From Chitinophaga pendula (GTDB lineage: Bacteria > Bacteroidota > Bacteroidia > Chitinophagales > Chitinophagaceae), in assembly GCF_020386615.1 (NCBI RefSeq), contig NZ_CP077769.1, forward strand, positions 2,046,001 to 2,110,000: DNA of 64,000 bases. The letters are read 5' to 3'. This document shows positions 11,501 through 26,500 of this stretch, piece by piece (the first letter of the stretch is position 1; each line of letters begins with the position of its first letter). The notes below the pieces were generated by a model, which worked only from the letters and a program-made list of their open reading frames with translations, was not told the DNA's origin and made no database searches. Both the position numbers and the translations under genes were made by a program.

Positions 11501-14500
11501 CAGAATATCGATGTGAACCATGGTCATTCCCTACATATGCATGGGATCAGTGTAACGGCAGAACATCCGGAGCTACATATTAGTAAGGGAGACCTTCGTT
11601 TCCAGTTTGTGGAACAGGATGGCCGCATCAGCGGAAGTATAGAATATAATACGGATCTGTATGATCGTCCGCGTATAGAACAAATGGTGAGCGATCTACA
11701 TACTGTTTTAAGCGGTTTATTACAGGATCCTGATCAACGGCTACGGGATCTTTTACATAAAGATGATACAGTTCTGCTGCGGGCTAATTTCACGCGTCCT
11801 TTTGAATTGACCCCCCCGGTGCCGCTGATCACTGTGATAGAGGAGCAGGTATCCCGTAATCCGGATGGATTGGCGGTAGAAGAGGAGAACAGCAGCATCA
11901 GCTATGTTGAATTATCGCGGCAGAGTAACCGTTTGTCGCATCTGTTGTATAGCTATGGCCTCACGGAAGTATGTACTGGTGTTTGCCTGGGAGCAGGTAT
12001 AGGTGTCGTCACTGTGTTGCTGGGTTGTATCAAGAGTGGTAGTATCTACATGCCTGTAGACCTGAGTCAGCCACCGAAGCGCTTACAGTACTTGCTTCGG
12101 GAGAGTCGCCCAGGTCTGTTGATCACTACTTTAGGTGAACTTACCTCGCTGGTACCATTACTGGAAGAGCTGGATTGCCGGGTGCCTTATTTGTTAGGCT
12201 TACCGGAAAGCAGTGATAATATGCTTAACAGTTTATCCCTTGATGTGCATGGGCTGATCAGTATTTCGGGTACTACAGCGAGGTTGCTCCGCGATCAGGA
12301 AGGTGTTTATACCTCTTCGGAAGTGGCATTAGAAGATTATGAGAGTGCTTTTCCTGCCGTTGAGCCGTCGGAAGGGAAGGGTGGTTACATTTTTTATACC
12401 TCTGGTTCTACCGGTCATCCGAAGGGTATCCGCGGACGGTTGGATAGTCTGAGTCATTATATCGGGTGGCATACGGGTTGTTTTGGGATGAACCGGGAGA
12501 GCCGTATCAGCCAGCTGGCGCCGGTGACCTTCGATGCTTCTCTGAAGGATATATTGTCTGCACTATATAGCGGAGGCACTTTATGTGTCCCTTCAGCCGG
12601 GACCCGGCAGCAGATCCCGCAGTTGCTAACCTGGTTGTCTGCCCGGAAGGTGACGGTGTTACAGACGGTTCCTACTTTATTCCGCTTGCTGACCCGCAGT
12701 TTGAAAGACAGCGGAGAGCGGTTGTCCAGCTTACGGCATATTGTATTGGCCGGCGAACGCTTATATGGAAGAGATGTAGAGAACTGGCAATCTCACCAGG
12801 GAAGAGGCGCTATGTTATCTAACCTGTATGGTCTGACAGAAACGACGATATTAAAGAGCTGTTATCACATAACGGAAACGGTTTGGGGTGCCGGTGATGC
12901 GATACCGGTGGGCTTTGCGATGAAAGATGCTGTCTTTGGAGTATTAGACGGAGACGAGTTGTGTGGAATAGGAGAGATAGGAGAAGTTTATATCCGTAGC
13001 CCTTATATGAGTGGCGGTTACCTGGATGAAAGCCTGAATGGTAGTTTGTTTGTACAGAATCCGCTGTTGAGCGATCGTATTGATATGGTATGCCGTACCG
13101 GTGACATCGGCCGTTACCGTGTAGACGGAAGTCTTGAACTGCTGGGCAGACGGGATGACCAGGTGAAGTTACATGGTGTGCGGGTGGAACTGGATGGGGT
13201 GAAACGGTTATTGTTGCGGCAGGAAGGTATAGAGCAGGTAGAGCTATTGCTACACCAGGATGAAGAACTGAATGGTACTTTATTATGCTACTACACCGGG
13301 CGTCAGTATGAAAGCACGCAATTACGTCATCAGCTGGAGCAGGAGTTGCCGGCAGCGCATTTGCCAGGTCATTATATCTGGCTGGAGGAGTTTCCGTTGA
13401 ATGTGAATGGCAAGGTAGACCGTAAGCGTCTACCACGTCCTGATTCCTTGTCAGGCGGAGATAACTATGAGGCTCCGCATGCAGGTCTGGAGCAGGAATT
13501 ATCTGGTATCTGGCAGCAGATCCTGGGCGTTGACCGAATCAGCAGAACGGCATCTTTTTTTGTGGTGGGCGGCTCTTCGCTGAAAGCGATCCAGTTACTA
13601 TCGCGTATCTACAAGGAGTATGAAGTACAGCTGACGATAGCAGATATTTTCAAACACACCACCTTGGCCGCTCAGGCTGCCCTGATCGGGGCATCGATAA
13701 AGGTGAATTATGAACCTATTCCTCCGGCAGCGCCACAGGCTCACTATCCGCTATCTTTTGCCCAGCGACGACTATGGGTCTTACATCAGTTAGAAGAAGG
13801 GATGGTAGCTTACAGCAGGCCGGTTGCTTATCTGATCAAGGGCATCTTTAATAAGGAGGCATTCGATAAAGCTTTTGAACAGGTAATACGTCGCCATGAG
13901 AGCTTGCGCACCCGCTTTCAGGTATTTGAAGGAGAGCCAAGACAATACATTGTCCCATATGAAGAAATGAATGTTCATGTGCGGTATGAAGCGTCCACCT
14001 ATGCTACGAACAAGGAAGCGGCTATTCTGAATAAGATCAGACAGGAAGGTGAGCGAGCGTTCGATCTTGAAAATGGGCCATTGATACGTATTGTGATGTT
14101 GCAGCTAGCTTCAAATGAACACTTGATGGTGCTTTCTATTCATCATATTGTATCAGATGAGTGGTCTGTAGCGCTTTTGTTAAGAGAAATAATAGCTGGC
14201 TATAATGCAGGTGTTGCAGCGCAGATGATTAGTAGATCAGATTTACGTATACAGTACAGGGACTATACCCATTGGCAAATAGCCAATGTTGATCAAAAGC
14301 AACAGGAGGCGCGTAAATATTGGCATGAAAAGTTGAACGGGACACTACCGCTACTGGAGCTTCCGTTGGATAAGCCAAGACCATTAAGACAAAGCTTCCG
14401 AGGAGAACAACTGAAAATACAATTGCCGGTAGCATTAAAGAACAGTTTGCAACAGAAAACAGACGCCAATGGGGCTACCCTGTTTATGGGGCTGGTTGCG

Positions 14501-17500
14501 TTAGTGAATACGCTTCTATACAGATATACCGGTCAAAACGATATTATCATAGGGATGCCGGTGAGCGGGCGTGAACATCCTGATTTGGAGAATCAGGTAG
14601 GATTTTATGTCAATAATGTTGTTTTACGCACCTACCTGGATGGCACGACTAACTTTGATGATTATCTGGAGGTGGTTAGGGAGACGATGGTAGACGCCTA
14701 CAACTACCAAAACTATCCTTTCGAACGGTTGATAGAAGAATTGAATGTAGTACGGGATATCAGCAGAACGGCATTGTTTGATGTTGCAGTTATCTGGCAG
14801 GACAAAGATAGAGAGCAAGCTGATGCGCTTATGGATCAGCTATCTATAGATAACTACCAGGTGGAAGTAACTTCAAGCCTCTATGACTTGAGTTTCTGGT
14901 TCCTGGAAAATACAGATGGCATCAGGTTGATATTGGAATATAATACGGATCTTTTTGAAAAGGCGCGTATTATACAAATGGGGGCTCACTTTCAACAGAT
15001 AATGACGGTAATATTGTCAGACAATGATGCCCCGTTAAATAGCATATCCTACCTTTCTGAAGCGGAAAAGCAACATTTGTTGGCAATGCATACCCAAGAG
15101 GTCCGGTTGCCTTCAGAAGAACTGTTAACCACTTATTTTTCCACTCATAGTGTTACTTATCCGGATCGGATAGCGTTAGTGGACAAAAAAGGTAGCTATA
15201 GCTACAGCGATCTGGAAGAAAAGTCAAATAAACTGGCACATCGGCTGCAGCAACATAGAACGGGAAAAGATGTGCCGGTCGCTATCCTGTTGAAAAGAAA
15301 TGTATGGTCAGCTATCTCAATTATAGGAGTACTGAAAACGGGAGCTCCTTACCTGCCCATTGATGTGTCGTATCCTACTGACCGTGTTCTGCTCTTACTT
15401 CGTGATGCTGGTGTAGAGATATTGATCACCGATAGGACGGATATCAGCTGGGAGGGAACTACGCTGACAACAGATGAGCTTGAGTTTACTTTAGATAATT
15501 TGAGTAGTGAAGGATTATCTATTGTTAATAGTTTAGAGGACCCTGCTTATATTATCTATACATCTGGCTCTAGTGGTACTCCTAAAGGTGTAATGGTTCC
15601 CCACCGGGCTTTAATGAATTATCTCCACTGGGCTAACCATTATTATTTTCAAGGTACGGCAGGGCATAGCTTTGGCGTCTTCACTTCCCTGTCATTCGAT
15701 CTGACTATCACAAGCCTGTTAAGTGGTCTGATAAGAGGAGATAAGGTGTTTCTGATAGAAGAAGATGCAGAGGCGGCATTGCAGATTGTTTTTAGCCATG
15801 AAGAAATTACAGCAGTTAAGCTGACACCCGCACATATACTATTGATAGACCTGATAGACATTACGTCGACAAAAATAAATACAGCGATCGTTGGAGGAGA
15901 GGCCCTGCTTGAAGAGCACGTCAATATCCTGAAACGTTTGAATCCTGACATGCGTATTTTCAATGAATACGGTCCTACGGAAACCACGGTAGGATGTGCT
16001 GTGCAGGAAATCAGCTCATCTGACATCTCTATAGGGCGTCCGATCTGGAATACCCAGATACTATTGTTGGACGAGCACTTACAGCTGCAACCGGAGGGTA
16101 TAACGGGAGAAATATGTATAGGCGGCGGTGGTCTTGCCTTAGGGTACCTGCGTCAGCAAGAGCTTACAGACCAGAAATTTATAAAACACCCTTATCAGAA
16201 CGGATTATTGTACAGAACGGGAGATAGAGGCCGTTGGGCGTTTAAAGGAGAATTATTATATGAAGGGAGGTATGATGAACAGGTCAAAATACGAGGTTAT
16301 CGTGTAGAGCCTGGAGAAGTGGAGAATATATTATTGCAGTTTCATTCAGTGAGTCAGGCTGTCGTTATAGCTAATAAAGAGCGCACCGGCCTGCTTGCGT
16401 ATATAGTGCCAACTGAAAATTTTGAACGGGAAAGTATCTATACTTTTTTGAGGCAACGTCTACCTGCTTATATGGTACCGGTGTCAATATCCATACTGGA
16501 AGAATTACCCCTTACCACCAATGGAAAGATTGATAAACAATCTTTGCCGGAGCCGGATAAACTTTCGATCGCTGTTTTTAAAGAGCCGGTGAATGATGTC
16601 GAGGTATCCCTGTTGGCGGTATGGAAAGAGTTGCTGGAATTGGATCGCATAAGTACGGCTGATGACTTTTTTATGTTGGGTGGTCATTCTTTACTTGCGA
16701 TCAAGATGATCATTGCGATCCGGAGTGCATTGGATGTTGAATTGACGTTGAAGGAAATTTTTGAATATACCACCATAGCTGCTCTGAGTAGTTATATACT
16801 GGACAATAACAAGGTAAAGGAATTACCGGCCATTGTAGCAGGCGAACGTCCTGCTCATCTGCCATTGTCCTATAGCCAGGAACGACTTTGGTTTATAGAT
16901 CAGATGGGAGGCAGTGAACACTATCATATCAGTGCCGTCCTTGACCTTACAGGACAACTAGATATAGCTGCATTAACGGCTGCATTCCGCCAGGTGCTCG
17001 GTCGGCATGAGGTGTTGAGAACGGTCATACAAGCGATAGACGGTACGCCTTATCAGCAGATCATAGATGGTGCGGAGTGGCAGTTGAGTGTGATTGATGA
17101 GGACATTTACAAACAAGATCCGGGAGCTTTAGCGGCCGGTATCTCGACTTTGCTGCTGACGCCCTTTGACCTGTCTTCAGATTACATGTTGCGCGCCAGT
17201 TTGTTTGTACTGGACGATGCTAGTTACCGGTTGGTGCTGGTGGTACATCATATTGCTTTTGATGCCTGGTCTACCGGTGTCTTGGTGAAAGAGTTATCTG
17301 CCGTTTATGCGGCTCATCGTCAGGGAGTGCCTGCTGTGTTGCCGGCATTGCGGATACAATATGCCGACTATGCGCTATGGCAACGCTCTTACCTGGAAGG
17401 AGCGCTACTGGCTTCCAAGCTGGACTACTGGCGAAACCGTTTGGGTGGCTTATCTCCGTTGGAACTGCCTTTGGACTACCCACGTCCGGCTGTTCAGAGC

Positions 17501-20500
17501 CAGCGGGGTGCTATCCATCGCTTGCGGATAGATCGGGAGCTGACGGCTGACTTGCAGGCTTTATCCCAATCGCATGGTGTGACTTTGTTTATGACATTGT
17601 TGTCGGTGTTTAAGGTGTTGCTCTATCGTTATACAGGTCAGTCAGATATCTGCGTAGGTACTCCTGTTGCAGGCCGCAGTCACCAGGAGCAGGAAGGCTT
17701 GTTGGGCTTTTTTGTCAATACTTTGGCTATCCGGAGTACGGTATCCGGTATGGAACCTTTTACCACGTTGTTAGCGTCGCTGAAGTCCGGATTGTTATCG
17801 GATTATGATCACCAGGATGTTCCATTTGAGAAAGTGGTAGAGCAGTTGACCGATCAGCGTGATATGAGTCGCAGCCCGTTGTTCCAGGTGATGTTTTTAT
17901 TAGAGCATGAACAGGAGGAAGGAGGGCTGGCATTAGCAGATATAACGATCCGCGATGTGGCAGCTGAGCAGCGGACCTCCAAGTTTGACCTGACGTTGTC
18001 GGTAACGGTGCTGGCAGAAGAATTATTGCTGGGTATAGAATACTGCACCGATCTGTTCGGTGCGAGCACGATAGAGCGGTTAGGAGGGCATTACCTATCA
18101 TTATTAGGTGCAGTCGTGGCGTCTCCTTCGGGGCATATCGGAACACTACCGTTACTGGGTGCCGATGAAACAGCAGCGCTATTGTCGATGTCGCATGGTC
18201 CGGTATTGACTTATCCGGCAGATCAAACGTTGCTGGATCTGTTCAGAGAACAGGTCATCTATAATGGAGATGGCATAGCTGTAATATACGGCGATGATAA
18301 CCTTACCTATGCGGATTTAGATAAACGTTCCAGCCAGTTGGCGCATTACCTGTCGATCAAGGGAGCCGGACATGGAATGCTGATCGGCCTTTGCACCGGA
18401 CGTAACCTGGAAATGATAGTAGGTATGCTTGGTATTCTGAAGGCAGGAGCGGGATATGTTCCGATGGACCCATCTTATCCTGCGGATCGTTTACATTATA
18501 TGTTGTCGGATACCGGTGCCCGGTTGGTAGTTACGCACTCTGCGCAACAGTCTATATTATCTACTAATGTGGATGCCTATGAGCTGCTGATGGTTGACCG
18601 GCTTCCTTCATTAACAGACAATTATAGTGATCACGTTGTGGGGCAGGTAAGTCCCTCAGACGTGGCGTATGTGATCTATACTTCCGGTTCTACGGGTCGT
18701 CCGAAGGGGGTGACGATCACCCATGGTGGTGTGGTGAACCTGGTACATGCCCAGACTGCTGCCATGAATATCACGTCGGTAGACCGGATACTTCAGTTTT
18801 CAAACTATAGTTTTGATGCATCTGTAGAACAGATTTTCCTGAGTTTATGTAATGGTAGTAGCCTGGTACTTTATCCGCAGGGATTGGAGCTAGACATTAC
18901 CGGTTTTACTTCTTTATTGGAAGCAACGGGTGTGACGCACCTTCATGCGACGCCAGGTTTCCTGGAACAATTACCGGATGGCCGTCTAGCAGGACTGAAG
19001 CGATTGATAGCCGGTGGTGATGTATGCAGCCGGGAACTGTTGCTGAGATGGAAAGACCGTGTAAGTTTTTATAATGAGTATGGTCCAACGGAGACTACGG
19101 TGACGGCGTTGGAATATCCTAGTAGTATAAGTTCAGTTGCTCCTTCGGGCGTAGTGCCGATAGGGCGGCCCTTGGCGAATGTGTCGGCTTATATATTAGA
19201 TGACTTCGGACAGTTACAGCCGGAAGGGGTTACCGGAGAGCTCTACCTGTCTGGTGTCCAGGTAAGTAATGGTTATTTAAATCAGCCCTTGCTGAATGCA
19301 AGTGTTTTTGTCGCTGATCCTTTTATCCCTGGTAACCGGATGTACCGTACGGGAGATCTTTGTCGGCGTCAGTCAGATGGTAATATCCTTTTTGTAGGAA
19401 GAAAGGATGAGCAGATCAAATTGCGTGGTTATCGTATAGAATTAGGAGAGATAGAAGAGGTACTACAGTCATACGATGGTGTACAGCAGGCCGCAGTACG
19501 ATTATACAGTGTTGCTCCGCATACGGCGCAGTTACTGGGATATGTGGTATGGGCCGGCGAGCGTGACCCGGATGGGTTATTGTCTTATCTGAGTAGTAAG
19601 GTGCCGGGATATATGCTGCCTACGCAGTTAATAGATATGGATAGTTTTCCCTTAACAGTGAATGGGAAATTGGATAAAGGAGCTTTACCTGTTCCTGATA
19701 TGGTGCCGGATACTGTTTATGCAGGTGCCCGTAATGAACTGGAGCAGCAGCTGGTAGATATGTGGGAACAATTGTTAGGTCGTGCACCTATTGGCATAAC
19801 GGATAACTTTTTCTCGCTGGGAGGTCACTCATTACTGATCATGCGATTGTTGGCGGCTCTTCGTAAAGAGCTGGGAATAGAAGTACCCGTTAAGGCGTTG
19901 TTCCAGTATCCCACTATCTCGGCCTTATCTACCTACTTGTCAGAACAGCCATCGGTGCCGCTCATACCGGCCATTGTAGCAGGCGAACGTCCTGTTCATC
20001 TGCCATTGTCCTATAGCCAGGAACGGCTTTGGTTTATAGATCAGGTGGGAGGTAGTGAACACTATCATATCAGTGCCGTCCTTGATCTTGCAGGACAATT
20101 AGATATAGCAGCATTAACCGCTGCATTCCGCCAGGTGATCGAACGTCATGAGGTGTTGCGAACGGTTATACGAACGATAGACGGTACGCCTTATCAGCAG
20201 ATCATGGACGGTGCGGAGTGGCAGTTGCGTGTGATTGATGAGGATATTTACAAACAAGATCCGGGAGCTTTAGCGGCCGGTATCTCGACCCTGCTGCTGA
20301 CGCCCTTTGATCTGTCTTCAGATTATATGTTGCGCGCCAGTTTGTTTGTACTGGACGATGCTAGTTACCGGTTAGTGCTGGTGGTACATCATATTGCTTT
20401 TGATGCCTGGTCTACCGGTGTCCTGGTGAAGGAGTTGTCTGCCCTTTATGCGGCTCATGCTGAGGGTATTCCGGCTTATCGTCAGGGAGTACTTGCTGTA

Positions 20501-23500
20501 CTGCCAGCATTGCGGATACAATACGCCGACTATGCGCTATGGCAACGCTCTTACCTGGAAGGAGCGCTACTGGCTTCCAAGCTGAACTACTGGCGGAACC
20601 GGTTGGGTGGCTTATCTCCGCTGGAACTGCCTTTGGATTACCCACGTCCGGCTGTTCAGAGCCAGCGGGGTGCTATCCATCGTTTGCGGATAGATCGGGA
20701 GCTGACGGCCGACTTGCAGGCTTTATCCCAATCGCATGGTGTGACTTTGTTTATGACATTGTTGTCGGTGTTTAAGGTGTTGCTCTATCGTTATACAGGT
20801 CAGTCAGATATCTGCGTAGGTACTCCTGTTGCAGGCCGTAGTCACCAGGAGCAGGAAGGCTTGTTGGGCTTTTTTGTCAATACTTTGGCTATCCGGAGTA
20901 CGGTATCCGGTAGGGAACCTTTTACCACGTTGTTAGCGTCGCTGAAGTCCGGATTGTTATCGGACTATGATCACCAGGATGTTCCATTTGAGAAAGTGGT
21001 AGAGCAGTTGGTTGATCAGCGTGATATGAGTCGCAGTCCATTGTTCCAGGTGATGTTTTTATTAGAGCATGAACAGGAGGAAGGAGGGTTGGCATTAGCA
21101 GATATAACGATCCGCGATGTGGCAGCTGAGCAGCGGACCTCCAAGTTTGACCTGACGCTGTCGGTAACGGTGCTGGCAGAGGGACTGTCAGTGGGTATAG
21201 AATACTGCACCGATCTGTTCGGTGCGAGCACGATAGAGCGGTTAGGAGGGCATTACCTGTCATTATTAAGCGCTGTCGTGGCGTCTCCTTCCGGTCATAT
21301 CGGAACATTATCATTGCTGGGTACCGGTGAAGCCGAACAACTGGAGCTGTTATCACAAGGAGCGATACACCATTATGAAGCCTTTGACACGGTTGCTGAT
21401 CTGTTTGAAAGACAGGCATTGCAGACTCCGGCGGGTGTTGCCGTTTATTTTGAGGGAGCGGCCCTGACTTATAGGGAGCTGGATGAACGCTCCAATCAGT
21501 TAGGGCATTACCTGTTGGCGCAGGGAGTAGGACCGGATGTGTTAGTGCCGGTATGTATGGACCGTAGCCTGGAGCTGGTTATCTCGTTGTTAGGCGTACT
21601 GAAGGCGGGAGGTGCTTATGTGCCTTTAGATCCGTCTTATCCTGAAGATCGTTTAGGTTATATGTTGTCGGATAGTGGGGCCTCCGTGGTGTTGAGTAGT
21701 AATCGTGGTAATGGTTTAATGGATCAGCTATTTATGGATGGTCAGCCTCTTCACGGTCATCATCTTCATGTAGATACTGAATGGTCTGCTGTATCTGTTT
21801 ATCCTACATCAAAAGTACCCCGTTCTGCGACCAGTAGTAATATTGCTTATGTGATCTATACTTCTGGAACGAGTGGTCGTCCTAAGGGAGTGGCAAATGA
21901 ACACGGTGGATTATTGAACCGCTTGCAGTGGGGCCTTTCTTATTTTGGATTGCATATTGAAGATCGTTTATTGCAGAAGACCAGTATTGGCTTTGATGTA
22001 TCCTTAAATGAGTTATGCTGGCCGTTGGTGAGTGGGGCCTGTTTACATTTAGCCAGTCCGGAGGGACATAAAGACCCTGTTTATATTAAGGAGGCGTTGG
22101 AACGTAGTGGTATCACCACGGTTCATTTTGTGCCTTCGATGTTATCTGCATTTTTGGATGTGTTAAGTGTGGGTGATCTTCCTTCGCTGGTGCGGGTGTT
22201 ATGTAGTGGAGAGTCGCTGTTGCCGCACCATATAAAACATTTACAGTCTAAACTACCGCATGTTACTTTATATAACCTTTATGGGCCGACGGAGGCAGGC
22301 ATAGAGGTGAGCTACTGGCAGGTTCCGGATGGTTATACCGGTGATCTGGTGCCTATCGGCCGGCCGGTGAGCAACACGCGTTTGTCTATCCTGGATGTGT
22401 CGGGCAATCCGGTGCCAGTGGGAGTAGCCGGGGAGTTGTGCATTGGCGGTATCCAGGTGGCCCGTTGTTACCTGAATGAGGCAACGTTGACGGATAGCCG
22501 CTTCCGGCAGACGGAGTTGGGTCGTCAATACTATACGGGTGATCTGGCCCGTTGGCAGCCCGACGGTAACATCATTTATCTGGGTCGCATGGATGGTCAG
22601 GTGAAGATCCGTGGTTACCGTATAGAAAAGGACGAGATCGTTCAATCTTTGCTGCGTCATGAAGCTATGCGTTCCGGTGTAGTAACGGTCTATGATCGGG
22701 AGGGGAGTGCTTACCTGGTGGCTTACTATACGGCAGATCGTTCTTTGTCATCCGGGGAGCTTCGTAGTTACCTGGAACAATGGCTGCCTGCTTACATGAT
22801 ACCTACCTGGTTCATCCAACTGGAGCAGCTGCCGGTGAATAACAGTGGTAAACTGGATTACAAGGCATTGCCGGTTCCGGATATTACTTCAGATGTTCCT
22901 TACATACCTGCCCGTAATGGACTGGAACAACAGCTGGTAGATATGTGGGAACAATTGTTAGGTCGTACACCTATTGGCATAACGGATAACTTTTTCTCGC
23001 TGGGAGGTCACTCATTACTGATCATGCGATTGTTGGCGGCTCTTCGTAAAGAGCTGGGAATAGAAGTACCCGTTAAGGCGTTGTTCCAGTATCCCACTAT
23101 CTCGGTCTTATCTACCTACTTGTCAGAACAGCCATCGGTGCCGCTCATACCGGCCATTGTAGCAGGCGAACGTCCTGTTCATCTACCATTGTCCTATAGC
23201 CAGGAACGGCTTTGGTTTATAGATCAGGTGGGAGGTAGTGAACACTATCATATCAGTGCCGTCCTTGATCTTGCAGGACAATTAGATATAGCAGCATTAA
23301 CCGCTGCATTCCGCCAGGTGATCGAGCGTCATGAGGTATTGCGAACGGTCATACAAACGATAGACGGCTTACCCTATCAACAGATCATGGATAGCGCGGA
23401 CTGGGAATTGAGGGTAATTAACGAGGATATCTATAGGAATGATACAGGGGCGCTGGAAACAGGTATTACATCGTTACTACTAGTACCGTTTGATCTGTCT

Positions 23501-26500
23501 TCAGATTATATGTTGCGCGCGAGTTTGTTCGTGCTGGACGATACTAGTTACCGGTTGGTGCTGGTGGTACATCATATTGCTTTTGATGCCTGGTCTACCG
23601 GTGTCTTGGTGAAAGAGTTATCTGCCGTTTATGCGGCTCATCGTCAGGGAGTGCCTGCTGTGTTGCCGGCATTGCGGATACAATATGCCGACTATGCGCT
23701 ATGGCAACGCTCTTACCTGGAAGGCGCCTTACTGGCTTCCAAGCTGGACTACTGGCGGAACCGTTTGGGTGGCTTATCTCCGTTGGAACTGCCTTTGGAT
23801 TATCCACGTCCGGCTGTTCAGAGCCAGCGGGGTGCTGTTCATCGCTTGCGGATAGATCGGGAGCTGACGGCTGACTTGCAGGCTTTATCCCAATCGCATG
23901 GTGTGACTTTGTTTATGACATTGTTGTCGGTGTTTAAGGTGTTGCTCTATCGTTATACGGGTCAGTCAGATATCTGCGTAGGTACTCCTGTTGCAGGCCG
24001 CAGTCACCAGGAGCAGGAGGGCTTGTTGGGCTTTTTTGTCAATACTTTGGCTATCCGGAGTACGGTATCCGGTAGGGAACCTTTTACCACGTTGTTAGCG
24101 TCGCTGAAGTCCGGATTGTTATCGGATTATGATCACCAGGATGTTTCATTTGAGAAGGTGGTAGAGCAGTTGACCGATCAGCGTGATATGAGTCGCAGCC
24201 CGTTGTTCCAGGTGATGTTTTTATTAGAGCATGAACAGGAGGAAGGAGGGTTGGCATTAGCAGATATAACGATCCGCGATGTGGCAGCCGAGCAGCGGAC
24301 CTCCAAGTTTGACCTGACGTTGTCGGTAACGGTGCTGGCAGAAGAATTATTGCTGGGTATAGAATACTGCACCGATCTGTTCGGTGCGAGCACGATAGAG
24401 CGGTTAGGAGGGCATTACCTATCATTATTAGGTGCAGTCGTGGCGTCTCCTTCGGGGCATATCGGAACACTACCGTTACTGGGTGCCGATGAAACAGCAG
24501 CGCTATTGTCGATGTCGCATGGTCCGGTATTGACTTATCCGGCAGATCAAACGTTGCTGGATCTGTTCAGAGAACAGGTCATCTATAATGGAGATGGCAT
24601 AGCTGTAATATACGGCGATGATAACCTTACCTATGCGGATTTAGATAAACGTTCCAGCCAGTTGGCGCATTACTTGTCGATCAAGGGAGCCGGACATGGA
24701 ATGCTGATCGGCCTTTGCACCGGACGTAACCTGGAAATGATAGTAGGTATGCTTGGTATTCTGAAGGCAGGAGCGGGATATGTTCCGATGGACCCATCTT
24801 ATCCTGCGGATCGTTTACATTATATGTTGTCGGATACCGGTGCCCGGTTGGTAGTTACGCACTCTGCGCAACAGTCTATATTATCTACTAATGTGGATGC
24901 CTATGAGTTGCTGATGGTTGACCGGCTTCCTTCATTAACAGACAATTATAGTGATCACGTTGTGGGGCAGGTAAGTCCCTCAGACGTGGCGTATGTGATC
25001 TATACTTCCGGTTCTACGGGTCGTCCGAAGGGGGTGACGATCACCCATGGTGGTGTGGTGAACCTGGTACATGCCCAGACTGCTGCCATGAATATCACGT
25101 CGGCAGACCGGATACTTCAGTTTTCAAACTATAGTTTTGATGCATCTGTAGAACAGATTTTCCTGAGTTTATGTAATGGCAGTAGCCTGGTACTTTATCC
25201 GCAGGGATTGGAGCTAGACATTGCCGGCTTTACTTCTTTATTGGAAGCAACGGGTGTGACGCACCTTCATGCGACGCCAGGTTTCCTGGAACAATTACCG
25301 GATGGCCGTCTAGCAGGACTAAAGCGGTTGATAGCCGGTGGTGATGTATGCAGCCGGGAACTGTTGCTGAGATGGAAAGACCGTGTAAGTTTTTATAATG
25401 AGTATGGTCCAACGGAGACTACGGTGACGGCGTTGGAATATCCTAGTAGTATAAGTTCAGTTGCTCCTTCGGGCGTAGTGCCGATAGGGCGGCCCTTGGC
25501 GAATGTGTCGGCTTATATATTAGATGACTTCGGACAGTTACAGCCGGAAGGGGTTACCGGAGAGCTCTACCTGTCTGGTGTCCAGGTAAGTAATGGTTAT
25601 TTAAATCAGCCCTTGCTGAATGCAAGTGTTTTTGTCGCTGATCCTTTTATCCCTGGTAATCGGATGTACCGTACGGGAGATCTTTGTCGGCGTCAGTCAG
25701 ATGGTAATATCCTTTTTGTAGGAAGAAAGGATGAGCAGATCAAATTGCGTGGTTATCGAATAGAATTAGGAGAGATAGAAGAGGTACTACAGTCATACGA
25801 TGGTGTACAGCAGGCCGCAGTACGATTATACAGTGTTGCTCCGCATACGGCGCAGTTACTGGGGTATGTGGTATGGGCCGGCGAGCGTGACCCGGATGGG
25901 TTATTGTCTTATCTAAGTAGTAAGGTGCCGGGATATATGCTGCCTACGCAGTTAATAGATATGGATAGTTTTCCCTTAACAGTGAATGGGAAATTGGATA
26001 AAGGAGCTTTACCTGTTCCTGATATGGTGCCGGATACTGTTTATGCAGGTGCCCGTAATGAACTGGAGCAGCAGCTGGTAGATATGTGGGAACAATTGTT
26101 AGGTCGTACACCTATTGGCATAACGGATAACTTTTTCTCGCTGGGAGGTCACTCATTACTGATCATGCGATTGTTGGCGGCTCTTCGTAAAGAGCTGGGA
26201 ATAGAAGTACCCGTTAAGGCGTTGTTCCAGTATCCCACTATCTCGGCCTTATCTACCTACTTGTCAGAACAGCCATCGGTGCCGCTCATACCGGCCATTG
26301 TAGCAGGCGAACGTCCTGTTCATCTGCCATTGTCCTATAGCCAGGAACGGCTTTGGTTTATAGATCAGGTGGGAGGTAGTGAACACTATCATATCAGTGC
26401 CGTCCTTGATCTTGCAGGACAATTAGATATAGCAGCATTAATCGCTGCATTCCGCCAGGTGATCGAGCGTCATGAGGTATTGCGAACGGTCATACAAACG

